Notes: a model not told the origin generated them from the sequence alone. A DNA stretch of 64,000 bases from Pseudomonas putida (GCF_028682475.1 NZ_JANHLE010000002.1:62001-126000), one strand, 5' to 3'; numbered from the stretch's first letter, positions 26,475 through 35,524 are shown. A program made the numbers and translations.

Positions 26475-27169
26475 GACCAGGCCTCCTCTTCCAGCGTGTC
26501 AGGGCGTTCAGGCAGATTCAACGGCAGGTCCCACGGCAGGCTGGCGAGCAGTTCGCCGGCGCCCTTGCGCAGGTTGTTGAGAATGCAGCGGTTCCAGTGC
26601 TCGCCCCCTTGGCGGTCGAGTTCCGCGGCCAGTTCATCGTCGCTGCTGTCGGAGCAATTCCACAGCGCCTTGCCATAGATGTAGCCCGCCAGGTAGGTGT
26701 TCCAGTCGTTGTAGTAATGACGCGCGCGCAGGGCCAGGCGACCTTGCAGCCAGAGGCTTTCATCGGCGCTGACATAGCCTTTGCGCAGACCGCTGCGCAG
26801 CAGGAAGCCCATGCGTCCCAGGTCCCAGGCCCGTATGCCACTGGGGCCACAATCGGCCAGGGTGCGGTAGGCGAATTGGTACTGGATGCGTTGGCGCGGG
26901 TTCAATTGCTCCAGCGCGTCGTGCCATTCGCTGGGCAGGCAGCGCGCCGCTTGCCAATAGGCGTTGCTGACTTCAGTGGCATGGCCGTCATCGGCCATGT
27001 GCAGCATGTCCAGCAACTGCCGGCGATTGCTGATGCCCCACCATTTCTGCAGGTCCGTTTCGTCATCGTCTGCCGGTTCGTAATAGGTCGCGGCGGTGTA
27101 GCTGGCGCCATTGAGGGCGGCCATCGGCGCGGACAGGGCATACAGCCAGTGCTGCTCTAGTTCTTCCAT
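26471..27169 (-). CDS. DUF1266 family protein
   Basis: A 232-residue soluble protein with the DUF1266 features: a Trp-rich start (EQHWLYALSAPMAALNG), the core RTLADCGPSGIRAWDLGRMGFLLRSG, and ARHYYNDWNTYLAGYIYGKALW. E. coli YbeR and YbeU, coded beside djlB, djlC and hscC, belong to the same family. The ATG at 27169 follows CCGGAGC, and the end overlaps the J-like gene by four bases, so the two form one operon. The biochemical role is unknown; context points to the HscC chaperone system. Confidence 0.82.
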   Translation of the reverse strand: MEELEQHWLYALSAPMAALNGASYTAATYYEPADDDETDLQKWWGISNRRQLLDMLHMADDGHATEVSNAYWQAARCLPSEWHDALEQLNPRQRIQYQFAYRTLADCGPSGIRAWDLGRMGFLLRSGLRKGYVSADESLWLQGRLALRARHYYNDWNTYLAGYIYGKALWNCSDSSDDELAAELDRQGGEHWNRCILNNLRKGAGELLASLPWDLPLNLPERPDTLEEEAWS

Positions 27170-27498
27170 GAAAAAGCTCCGGGGGTCGGCAGAAGGATGT
27201 GCGGATACCGACCAAAGTGGCGCGAATTGTAAAGAGCCATAGCGGTAGCGGCAAATCGGTAGTGGGCTGCCTTGGTGCAGGCCCGCCCAGAACGGTGCAG
27301 AAATTTCGCGATGGTTTTCCGCACAAGCCCGGTGTTATGGGCTTGCGCGGTGTTGGCGCGCCCCTTGCTAACGCTTGAATATCCGGCAATCAACGCAGAT
27401 TGCCCCGTTCACGACAAAGGCGCCGTGTTGCTCCCGCTTGTTTTCACAAGCCGGGGCGACAGGGCGCCTTTTTGTTTGCGCAAGCAGGAGGTTGGCAG
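27170..27498 (+). promoter_or_regulatory. nitrate reductase gene leader with ANTAR-type hairpin
   Basis: No protein gene is supported here. On the plus strand it contains CAAGCCC/GGGCTTG, then the stem GGCAATC/GATTGCC with hexaloop AACGCA (27385-27404), then an intrinsic terminator (27416-27473) directly before nasA. Hexaloops with A at position 1 and G at position 4 are the recognition element of ANTAR antiterminators such as NasT/NasR, which control nitrate assimilation. Only one hexaloop is clear; the second usual hairpin is not certain. Confidence 0.65.
27416..27473 (+). terminator. leader terminator upstream of nasA
   Basis: AAAGGCGCC pairs with GGCGCCTTT, and an inner GCTTGT/ACAAGC stem extends the hairpin; five T close it. 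It ends 26 bases before the start codon, so nasA transcription must read through it, consistent with regulated antitermination. Confidence 0.75.
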
Positions 27499-30400
27499 AT
27501 GAGCAGCAGTACTGTGCGCAGCGTTTGCCCGTATTGTGGCGTAGGGTGTGGCATCGTCATGACGGTTGAAGGCAACCGGGTGACCAAGGTCAGCGGCGAC
27601 AAACACCACCCGAGCAATTTTGGCCGTTTGTGCACCAAAGGCCTGACCGCCCATCAACCGCTAAGCGACGCGGGGCGCATGCAGCAGGCTTACCTGCGTG
27701 ACCAGCGTCAACGTGATCCGGTGCAGACGCCTGTTGATGCAGCCATTGAACAGACGGCCAGGCGTTTGCGCGCAGTCATTGACGAGCATGGGCCCGATGC
27801 CCTGGCGTTCTATGTCTCCGGGCAGATGTCGCTGGAAGCCCAGTACCTGATCAACAAACTGGCCAAAGGCTTCGTCCGCAGCCGCCACATCGAATCCAAT
27901 TCGCGCCTGTGCATGGCCAGCGCCAGCAGCGGCTACAAGCAGTCGCTGGGGGCCGACGGACCGCCGGGCAGCTATCAGGATTTTGATCGTGCCGAGGTGT
28001 TCTTCGTTATCGGCGCGAACATGGCCGACTGTCACCCGATCCTCTTTCTACGCTTGCTCGACCGGCTCAAGGCCGGTGCCCGGCTGATCGTCGTCGACCC
28101 ACGGCGCAGTGCCACTGCCGACAAAGCCGACCTGTTCCTGCAGATCAAACCGGGCACTGACCTGGCGCTGCTTAACGGCCTGCTTTATCTGCTCAAGCAC
28201 AACGGCCATTGTGATTATGATTTCATCGAGCGCTATACCGAAGGCTGGGAAACCCTGCCGGACTTTCTCGAGGACTACACGCCCGCGCGGGTCGCCGCCA
28301 TCACCGGGCTTGCCGAAGCCGATATCCGCCGGGCCGCCGACTGGATCGGCCGGGCGCCGGAATGGATGAGCTGCTGGACCATGGGCCTGAACCAGAGCAT
28401 CCATGGCACCTGGCAGACCAACGCGCTGTGCAACCTGCACCTGGCCACCGGGGCGATTTGCCGGCCTGGCAGCGGGCCGTTTTCCCTCACTGGCCAGCCC
28501 AACGCCATGGGCGGACGCGAAATGGGCTATATGGGCCCGGGCCTGCCCGGCCAGCGTTCGGCCCTGATCGAGAGTGACCGTGCGGTTGTCGAGCAGCTCT
28601 GGCAGCTGCCCGCAGGCACTCTGCGCAGCGCAAGCAGTGACGGCAGCGTAGCCCTGTTCGAGCAACTGGCAGCCGGGCAGATCAAGGCCTGCTGGATCAT
28701 CTGCAGCAATCCGGTGGCCAGCGTCGCCAACCGGCAACAGGTGATCGACGGCCTGCAGCGGGCAGAGCTGGTGATCACCCAGGATGCCTTTCTCGACACC
28801 GAAACCAATCGCTATGCCGATATCCTTTTGCCCGCTGCACTGTGGGCCGAGGGCGAAGGGGTGATGGTCAACGCCGAGCGCAACCTGACCTTGATGAGCA
28901 AGGCGGTCGAGCCACCGGGTGATAGTTTGCCCGACTGGCAGATCATCGCCCGTGTCGCCTGTGCCATGGGCTACGCCGAAGCGTTCAGCTACGACAGTGC
29001 CGAGGCGGTGTTCGACGAGATCCGCCAGGCCTGGAATCCGGCCACCGGCTATGATGTGCGCGGCATCAGCTACGCCGGTTTGCGCCAGGCGCCACAGCAA
29101 TGGCCGTGTGAACCCGGGCGTGAGGACTGCCGCAGCCCGCTGCGTTATCGCAATGACGGGGTCAGCCAGAGCCTCTATCGCGATACCACTGGCCATACGC
29201 CGGCCATCGCCTTCGCCACCCCGAGTGGCAAGGCCCGCTTCTTTGCCCGGCCCTGCCTGCCGAGCGCCGAGCTGCCGGATGAGGAGTTTGCCCTGGTGCT
29301 CAACACCGGGCGGGTCCAGCACCAATGGCACACCTTGACCAAGACCGGAAAGGTCGCGGCGTTGAACAGACTCGATCCCGGCCCCTTCGTCGAGATTCAC
29401 CCCGAGGATGCCGAACGTCTGGGCATTGCCGACAAGGACCAGGTGCAAGTGCGCTCGCGGCGTGGCCAGGCGCTGTTGCCCGCACGCATCACTATGCGAG
29501 TATTGCCCGGCAACTGCTTTGCGCCGTTTCACTGGAATGATGTCTATGGCGACAACCTCGCCATCAACGCAGTCACCAGCGACGCCGTCGATCCGCTGTC
29601 GCTGCAACCGGCCTTCAAATACTGCGCGGTAGCCTTGAGTCGGGTTGCAGGCGAACGCATCAGCGCGGTTCAAGTCGAGCCACCGCGCGCCTCGATGCAG
29701 GATCAGCACCTGCTGCTCTGGGCCTCGCAAACCGGCAACGGCCAGGCCCTGGCCGAACAGTGCGCCGAACAGCTGCGCGAGGTTGGCCTGCCGGTGCAAT
29801 TGAGCTGCATGGAGGATGTCGCGCTGGCGCAACTGGACAGCCCCGCCAGCCTGCTGCTGATCGCCAGTACCTTTGGCGATGGCGACGCACCGGACAGCGG
29901 CGCGGCGTTCTGGCAGGACTTGCAGGGCGAGCATGCGCAACGTTGCGCCGGGCTGCCCTATGCCGTGCTGGCGCTGGGCGACTCCAGCTATGAGCAATTC
30001 TGTGGTTTCGGTCGCAAGCTCGATCAGCGCCTGGCCGAGTTGGGTTGCCAGCGTTTGCTGGAGCGAGTCGATTGCGAGGGTGATTTCGCCGCACCGGCAG
30101 GGGAGTGGTTGCAGGCGCTGCTGGCCAGGTTCGGGCGGGAGCAGCAGACGCTGGCCTTACCGGTGTCCAAGCCAGCGGCCACGGGCTTCAGCAAACAACA
30201 GCCGCTGCCTGCCAGGGTGCGGGAAAACCGCTTGCTCAACAGTCCGGGCGCCAACAAGGAAACCCGGCAGATTGTTTTCGACCTGGCCGACAGCGGCTTC
30301 AGCTATCAGGCCGGCGATGCCCTCGGTGTGTGGCCGCGCAACTGCCCGGCGCTGGTGAACGAGCTGCTCGCGGCGACCGGTCTGGAGGGGCGTCAGTTGG

Positions 30401-31290
30401 TCAGCCTCAAGGGCCAGGCGGACATGCCACTGGCCACTGCCTTGAGCGAGCATCTGGAGATCGCCAAGGTCACGCCGGTCATGCTGGAAACCATGGCCCT
30501 GCACAGTCGCAACGTGCACCTGCAGGACCTGCTAAAACCGCAGAACAAGGCGGCGCTCAAGGAATGGTTGTGGGGCAAGCAACTGATTGACCTGTTGCAT
30601 GCCTTCAAACCGGCGCTCGACCTGGAGACCTGGCTGAGCCTGCTCAAACCGTTGCAGCCACGCTTGTACTCGATCAGTTCCAGCGCCAAGTACCACCCCG
30701 ATCAGGTTCATCTGACGGTTTCCACGGTCCGTTATGGCCAGCGCAAAGGCGTCTGCTCAACCTACCTGGCCGACCGTGCGGCACAGGGCAAAGTGGCCAT
30801 TTTCACCCAGCCAAGCGCACATTTTCGCCTGCCCAAGGACGGCACAGCGCCGGTGATCATGGTCGGTCCCGGCACCGGCGTCGCGCCGTTCCGGGCATTC
30901 CTGCAGGAGCGTCAGGCCGAAGGTGCCAAGGGGCGTAACTGGTTGCTGTTCGGTGAGCAGCAAGCGACCAGCGATTTCTATTACCGCGACGAGCTCCTGG
31001 CCTGGCAGCGCGAGGGGCATCTGACCCGCCTGGATACGGCGTTTTCACGTGACCAGCCGGAAAAGATCTATGTGCAACAACGCATGCTTGAGCACGGCGC
31101 TGAACTCTGGCGCTGGCTGGAAGAGGGCGGCTACTTCTATATATGCGGTGACGCCGGACGCATGGCCCGTGACGTCGATGCCGCGCTCAAGCAGGTGGTG
31201 TCTGAGCACGGCGCGATGAGCGCTGAACAGGCTGATGCCTACGTTGCTGAACTGAGCCGGAGCAAACGTTATCTGCGCGATGTGTATTGA
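27499..31290 (+). CDS. nasA: assimilatory nitrate reductase fused to CysJ-like diflavin reductase
   Basis: A 1263-residue cytoplasmic enzyme reducing nitrate to nitrite. Residues 1-725 are a molybdopterin (bis-MGD) reductase with a [4Fe-4S] site formed by Cys10, Cys13, Cys17 and Cys45 (CPYCGVGC, GRLCTKG). Residues about 735-880 are an FMN-binding flavodoxin domain (ASQTGNGQALAEQ). Residues about 900-1263 are a ferredoxin-reductase module with RLYSISSS (FAD), PGTGVAPFRAF (NADPH) and a C-terminal Tyr. The reductase that is usually a separate protein is thus fused on, allowing direct use of NADPH. AGGAGG precedes the ATG at 27499. nirB follows behind its own leader. Confidence 0.92.
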   Translation: MSSSTVRSVCPYCGVGCGIVMTVEGNRVTKVSGDKHHPSNFGRLCTKGLTAHQPLSDAGRMQQAYLRDQRQRDPVQTPVDAAIEQTARRLRAVIDEHGPDALAFYVSGQMSLEAQYLINKLAKGFVRSRHIESNSRLCMASASSGYKQSLGADGPPGSYQDFDRAEVFFVIGANMADCHPILFLRLLDRLKAGARLIVVDPRRSATADKADLFLQIKPGTDLALLNGLLYLLKHNGHCDYDFIERYTEGWETLPDFLEDYTPARVAAITGLAEADIRRAADWIGRAPEWMSCWTMGLNQSIHGTWQTNALCNLHLATGAICRPGSGPFSLTGQPNAMGGREMGYMGPGLPGQRSALIESDRAVVEQLWQLPAGTLRSASSDGSVALFEQLAAGQIKACWIICSNPVASVANRQQVIDGLQRAELVITQDAFLDTETNRYADILLPAALWAEGEGVMVNAERNLTLMSKAVEPPGDSLPDWQIIARVACAMGYAEAFSYDSAEAVFDEIRQAWNPATGYDVRGISYAGLRQAPQQWPCEPGREDCRSPLRYRNDGVSQSLYRDTTGHTPAIAFATPSGKARFFARPCLPSAELPDEEFALVLNTGRVQHQWHTLTKTGKVAALNRLDPGPFVEIHPEDAERLGIADKDQVQVRSRRGQALLPARITMRVLPGNCFAPFHWNDVYGDNLAINAVTSDAVDPLSLQPAFKYCAVALSRVAGERISAVQVEPPRASMQDQHLLLWASQTGNGQALAEQCAEQLREVGLPVQLSCMEDVALAQLDSPASLLLIASTFGDGDAPDSGAAFWQDLQGEHAQRCAGLPYAVLALGDSSYEQFCGFGRKLDQRLAELGCQRLLERVDCEGDFAAPAGEWLQALLARFGREQQTLALPVSKPAATGFSKQQPLPARVRENRLLNSPGANKETRQIVFDLADSGFSYQAGDALGVWPRNCPALVNELLAATGLEGRQLVSLKGQADMPLATALSEHLEIAKVTPVMLETMALHSRNVHLQDLLKPQNKAALKEWLWGKQLIDLLHAFKPALDLETWLSLLKPLQPRLYSISSSAKYHPDQVHLTVSTVRYGQRKGVCSTYLADRAAQGKVAIFTQPSAHFRLPKDGTAPVIMVGPGTGVAPFRAFLQERQAEGAKGRNWLLFGEQQATSDFYYRDELLAWQREGHLTRLDTAFSRDQPEKIYVQQRMLEHGAELWRWLEEGGYFYICGDAGRMARDVDAALKQVVSEHGAMSAEQADAYVAELSRSKRYLRDVY

Positions 31291-31563
31291 GTGCCCCATA
31301 AGGGGGAGGCTTGCACCAGCCTGGGTCGACAACTGCCGTTTACGCTAGCGAAAAGCCCTGGTTTCAAAGGCTTTGGCAGTTGGCATGGTCCCTGCTTTTG
31401 CACTGTTACAACGTTCCTGCGGGTCAATGGCGATTCGCACCCGGAACTACATAGAACGACCAGGCAAAGGCGCCTGGAGCTTCGGCTCCAGGCGCCTTTT
31501 TTTGTTTTCCGGGCGCGCCCCGGCAGTACAGCCAGCGTGAATGGCCTTGAGTGAGGATCGGGT
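31291..31563 (+). promoter_or_regulatory. nirB leader region with stem-loops
   Basis: No protein gene is seen between nasA and nirB. The plus strand carries CAACTGCC/GGCAGTTG enclosing a smaller AAAGCC/GGCTTT hairpin, then GTTCC...GGGT/ACCC...GGAAC, then the strong terminator at 31466-31503. The order (structured RNA, terminator, gene) is that of an attenuator. A NasT-type control is inferred by analogy with the nasA leader; no clear A1/G4 hexaloop was found here. Confidence 0.6.
31466..31503 (+). terminator. strong intrinsic terminator before nirB
   Basis: A perfect 15-pair stem (arm AAAGGCGCCTGGAGC) with a TTCG tetraloop and eight T. It stands 60 bases before the nirB start rather than after a gene cluster, so it either ends the nasA message or acts as an attenuator of nirBD. 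Confidence 0.92.
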
Positions 31564-34122
31564 ATGAATGCAGCAACGACCATCGCCCAGCGGAAAAAAC
31601 TGATCATCGTCGGCAACGGCATGGTCGGGCATCACTGCGTCGAGCAACTGATCGAACGCGGCGCCCTGAGCCGTTATGAGCTGCGAGTGTTCGGTGAGGA
31701 GCGCCAGCGTGCCTACGACCGCGTGCACCTGTCCGAGTACTTCAGCGGCAGCTGCGCTGAAACCCTGGCCCTCGGTGCTGCGGGGCTGTATGCCGAGCAC
31801 GGGGTGAATCTGCACTTGGGCGAAACGGTGCTGGAGATTGACCGCGAGCGTCGGCAAGTGCTGACTTCGGCGGGGCGTTACGCCTATGACCAACTGATCC
31901 TGGCCACCGGCTCTTATCCGTTTGTGCCGCCAATCGAGGGCTGCGAGGGCGCTTCGCGTCTGGTGTACCGCACGCTCGATGATCTCGATGCCATCCGCGC
32001 TGCAGCCATCGGTGTCCGGCGTGGCGTGGTGGTCGGTGGTGGCTTGCTGGGGCTGGAAGCCGCCAACGCTCTCAAGTCACTGGGCCTGGAAGCGCACGTG
32101 GTGGAATTCGCCCCGCGCTTGATGCCGGTGCAACTGGACGCTGAAGGCGGCGCGGCCTTGCGGGCGCAGATCGAGGCGCTCGGTGTGGGTGTGCACCTGT
32201 CGCGGGCGACCCAGTCGGTGGTGGCCGGTGAAGACTATCGCTACCGGATGAACTTCGAGGGCGGCGAGTTTCTTGAAACCGACCTGATCGTATTTTCCGC
32301 CGGGATTCGTCCGCAGGATGCTCTGGGTCGCAGCAGCGGTCTTGAGGTTGCAGCGCGTGGCGGGGTGGTGATCGACAGCGCCTGTCGCAGTAGCGATCCG
32401 TACATCTATGCCATCGGCGAGTGCGCATCGTGGAGCGGTAGTGTGTTCGGCCTGGTTGCGCCGGGCTACAACATGGCGCGCAATGTCGCGGCGGCGCTGG
32501 CCGGTGAGAATACCGCCAGTTTTACCGGCGCCGACATGTCGACCAAGCTCAAGTTGCTTGGCGTTGATGTCGGCTCGATAGGTGACGCCCACGGCGCTAC
32601 CCCGGGCGCACGCAGCTACCGCTTTATTGACGAAGCCGGCTCGGCCTATCGCCGTCTGGTGGTCGATGCCACTGGCAAGCGCGTACTCGGTGCGGTGCTG
32701 GTGGGCGACAACAGTTACTACGACACCTTGCTGCAATATGTGCAGAACGGCATCGCCCTGCCGGCCGATCCGGCAGCATTGATCCTGCCGCAAAGCGCCG
32801 GTGCACCGACCTTGGGTGCCGACGCCTTGCCGGACAGCGCCACCATCTGTTCCTGCCACAACGTCAGCAAAGGCGCGATCTGCAGCGCCATCGACAACGG
32901 CTGTGGCGAGCTCGGTGAACTCAAGCAGCAGACCAAGGCGTGCACCGGTTGCGGTGGTTGCGCGGCGTTGCTCAAGCAGGTCTTCGAACACGAACTGATC
33001 GCCCGCGGCGTCAGCGTCGACAAGAGTCTGTGCGAGCACTTTGCCTATACCCGCCAGGAGCTGTACGCCCTGGTGCGGGTCGAAGGCATCCTCAGCTTCG
33101 AGGAAATGCTCGCCAGGCATGGCCGCGGCCACGTCGGTTGCGATATCTGCAAGCCCACGGTCGGCTCGATCCTCGCCTCGTGCTGGAACCAGCCGATCAT
33201 GGACCCTTCGCTGGTACCGTTGCAGGACACCAACGACACCTTCATGGCCAACATGCAGAAGAACGGAACCTATTCGGTGGTGCCGCGGATTCCTGCTGGC
33301 GAGATCACTCCGGAAAAGCTCATCGTCATCGGCCAGGTGGCGAAGAAATACGACCTCTACACCAAGATCACCGGCGGCCAGCGCATCGACCTGTTCGGCG
33401 CGCAGCTGCACGAGTTGCCGGCGATCTGGGGCGAGCTGATCGAAGCCGGCTTCGAAACCGGGCATGCCTACGGCAAATCCACGCGCACGGTGAAGTCCTG
33501 CGTCGGCAGCACCTGGTGTCGCTATGGCGTGCAGGACAGCGTGCAAATGGCCCTGACCATAGAAGATCGCTACAAGGGCCTGCGTTCGCCGCACAAGCTC
33601 AAGTTCGCGGTATCCGGCTGTACTCGCGAATGCGCCGAGGCGCAGAGCAAGGACATCGGCGTGATCGCCACCGAGAAGGGCTGGAACCTGTACATCTGCG
33701 GCAACGGCGGCATGCGGCCACGCCATGCCGAGCTGTTCGCCACCGACCTTGATGATGCGGGGCTGATCCGTCTCATCGACCGGGTGCTGATGTTCTACAT
33801 CCGTACCGCCGACAAATTGCAGCGCACCTCGGTCTGGCGCGAGAGCCTGGAGGGCGGGCTGGATTACCTCAAGCAGGTGATTATCGACGACAGCCTGGGC
33901 CTGGGCGCCGAGCTTGAGGCGCAGATGCAGCTGGTGGTCGACCGCTACGAGTGCGAATGGGCCAATGCCCTCAAAGACCCCGAGAAGCTCAAGCGCTTTC
34001 GTACCTTCGTCAACGACCAGCGTCCCGACCCGGGCGTGCATTTTGTCCGTGAGCGTGGCCAGCGTCGGCCGATCGCCGCAGCTGAACTGCATTTGATTCC
34101 GACCACTGAAGAGGTGCTGTGA
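31564..34122 (+). CDS. nirB: NADH-dependent nitrite reductase large subunit
   Basis: Reduces nitrite to ammonium with six electrons in the cytoplasm. In the 852-residue product residues 1-400 are a FAD/NAD(P)H oxidoreductase domain (LIIVGNGMVGHHC; VVVGGGLLGLEAA). A BFD-like [2Fe-2S] domain with CSCHNV and CTGCGGC begins near 430. A sirohaem/[4Fe-4S] reductase domain spans about 545-800, with ligands in SCVGSTWCRYG (C-x5-C) and GCTRECAEA (C-x3-C). All cofactor ligands are intact. The following nirD overlaps the stop codon by one base, giving a coupled nirBD unit. Confidence 0.96.
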   Translation: MNAATTIAQRKKLIIVGNGMVGHHCVEQLIERGALSRYELRVFGEERQRAYDRVHLSEYFSGSCAETLALGAAGLYAEHGVNLHLGETVLEIDRERRQVLTSAGRYAYDQLILATGSYPFVPPIEGCEGASRLVYRTLDDLDAIRAAAIGVRRGVVVGGGLLGLEAANALKSLGLEAHVVEFAPRLMPVQLDAEGGAALRAQIEALGVGVHLSRATQSVVAGEDYRYRMNFEGGEFLETDLIVFSAGIRPQDALGRSSGLEVAARGGVVIDSACRSSDPYIYAIGECASWSGSVFGLVAPGYNMARNVAAALAGENTASFTGADMSTKLKLLGVDVGSIGDAHGATPGARSYRFIDEAGSAYRRLVVDATGKRVLGAVLVGDNSYYDTLLQYVQNGIALPADPAALILPQSAGAPTLGADALPDSATICSCHNVSKGAICSAIDNGCGELGELKQQTKACTGCGGCAALLKQVFEHELIARGVSVDKSLCEHFAYTRQELYALVRVEGILSFEEMLARHGRGHVGCDICKPTVGSILASCWNQPIMDPSLVPLQDTNDTFMANMQKNGTYSVVPRIPAGEITPEKLIVIGQVAKKYDLYTKITGGQRIDLFGAQLHELPAIWGELIEAGFETGHAYGKSTRTVKSCVGSTWCRYGVQDSVQMALTIEDRYKGLRSPHKLKFAVSGCTRECAEAQSKDIGVIATEKGWNLYICGNGGMRPRHAELFATDLDDAGLIRLIDRVLMFYIRTADKLQRTSVWRESLEGGLDYLKQVIIDDSLGLGAELEAQMQLVVDRYECEWANALKDPEKLKRFRTFVNDQRPDPGVHFVRERGQRRPIAAAELHLIPTTEEVL

Positions 34123-34487
34123 TGAGCCTGTCCAATGTCGCTGTAAACCTGCAAATACAAGACTGGCAAGCGGTCTGCAGCCGCCAGGATCTGGTTGCGC
34201 AATCGGGCGTGGTGGTGTGGTTCGAAGGCCGGCAGGTGGCGTTGTTCTACCTGCCGGAGCAGGACACGCCGGTGTTTGCCGTCGACAACCGGGACCCGAA
34301 ATCCGGCGCCAATGTCATTGGCCGAGGCTTGGTCGGGCATCTGAAGGGCGAGCTGGTGGTGGCGGCGCCGTTGTACAAGCAGAATTTCAGTCTGAGCGAT
34401 GGGCATTGTCTGGAGGATTCACAGCAGGCGTTGCAGGTGTGGCCGGTGCGGATCAGGGCGGATCAGGTGGAACTGGGGCTGGTTTGA
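34122..34487 (+). CDS. nirD: NADH-dependent nitrite reductase small subunit
   Basis: A 121-residue Rieske-fold protein that accompanies NirB. Like other NirD subunits it lacks the Cys/His ligands of a true Rieske cluster (VFAVDNRDPKSGANVIGRGL in place of C-x-H), so it is structural. The start codon shares a base with the nirB stop (TGATG). A class B REP element follows within ten bases of the stop. Confidence 0.94.
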   Translation: MSLSNVAVNLQIQDWQAVCSRQDLVAQSGVVVWFEGRQVALFYLPEQDTPVFAVDNRDPKSGANVIGRGLVGHLKGELVVAAPLYKQNFSLSDGHCLEDSQQALQVWPVRIRADQVELGLV

Positions 34488-34494
34488 AGGCCTC

Positions 34495-34566
34495 ATCGCC
34501 GGCAATGCCGGCTCCCACAACATTCAGTGGGATGCAGACCCTGTGGGAGCCGGCATTGCCGGCGAT
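34495..34566. repeat. REP-type inverted repeat, class B
   Basis: ATCGCCGGCAATGCCGGCTC and its inverse (GAGCCGGCATTGCCGGCGAT) enclose about 30 bases. It lies between nirD and the LysR gene and is one of three class B elements in the window. Confidence 0.88.
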
Positions 34567-34591
34567 TGCAAGGCCCCGATAAACTCCCGGC

Positions 34592-35524
34592 ATGAACCTC
34601 GACACCCGCATCAAATTCCGCCACCTGCTGTGCTTTCTTGAAATTGCCCGTCAGGGCAGTTTTGCCAAGGCCGCCGATGCCATGGCGATCAGTCAGCCAG
34701 CGATCTCCAAGACCCTCAAGGAGCTTGAAGAGCTGCTGCAGACGCGCCTGTTCGAACGCAGCAAACAGGGCGTCGAACTGACTCCGGCCGGGGTGCGTTT
34801 CATGCGCTACGCCGGGCCCAGCGTGCAGGCCTTGCGCGAAGGCGTAAGCACCTTGCGCGGTGAAGAGCATGCCCCGCCACAGGTGCGCATCGGTGTGCTG
34901 TCCACGGTCGAAAGCCTGCTGATGCCAGAGGTACTGTGCCGCCTGCATCAACGCCATGCGGCCCTGGTGGTCAGTGTTGCCACCGGCCCGAGTGCGCACC
35001 TGCTGGCGCAACTGCATGTCGGCGAGCTGGATCTGGTGATCGGGCGCATGACCGAAAGCCCGCAAATCCAGGGCCTGTTGTTCGAGCACCTGTACAGCGA
35101 ATCGATGTCGCTGGTCGTGCGTCCCGGGCATCCCTTGCTCGCCCGCCAGCCCATCGAGCGCAGTCAGCTCGGGCGCTATCCGCTGGTGCTGCCGCTGGCC
35201 GGCACGACCATCCGCAAGCATGCCGACAGCCTGTTCGTGCAGTGCGCCATCGAGCAGCCGCTGCAGCGCCTGGAGACCCTTTCGCCAGCCTTGAGCCGCC
35301 GCTATGTGCAAAGCAGCGACGCGGTCTGGGTGGCACCGCGCGATGCGGTGCGGATCGACCTGGGGCGCGGTGAACTGTGCGAACTTGACCTGGGTGTGCA
35401 GGAGCCGGGCGGCTCGGTCGGCATCTGTAGCAATGCCGCCTTGCCGATGAGCCTGCCGGCGCGCTGGCTGTGCGAGGTGCTGCGCGAAGTGGCGGGGCAG
35501 TACCGCGACGGCAGCTACCCGTGA
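34592..35524 (+). CDS. LysR-family regulator, PcaQ-like
   Basis: A 310-residue LysR protein. The N terminus (IKFRHLLCFLEIARQGSFAK, then AISQPAISKTLKELEELL) is characteristic of the GbpR/PcaQ group, as is FMRYAGPSVQALREG in the linker. The effector domain covers residues 95-300. PcaQ regulators activate protocatechuate catabolism genes in several proteobacteria, but no such gene is in this window, so the symbol is not assigned. The ATG at 34592 is the only start placing the helix-turn-helix normally. The gene begins just behind a REP element and is probably transcribed alone. Confidence 0.85.
   Translation: MNLDTRIKFRHLLCFLEIARQGSFAKAADAMAISQPAISKTLKELEELLQTRLFERSKQGVELTPAGVRFMRYAGPSVQALREGVSTLRGEEHAPPQVRIGVLSTVESLLMPEVLCRLHQRHAALVVSVATGPSAHLLAQLHVGELDLVIGRMTESPQIQGLLFEHLYSESMSLVVRPGHPLLARQPIERSQLGRYPLVLPLAGTTIRKHADSLFVQCAIEQPLQRLETLSPALSRRYVQSSDAVWVAPRDAVRIDLGRGELCELDLGVQEPGGSVGICSNAALPMSLPARWLCEVLREVAGQYRDGSYP

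Noticed and set aside
28048..29997. A 649-codon minus-strand frame inside nasA
   Set aside because: Antisense of the nitrate reductase, whose cofactor motifs are all intact; no ribosome site or domain in the antisense frame. The same applies to 32077-34092 opposite nirB.
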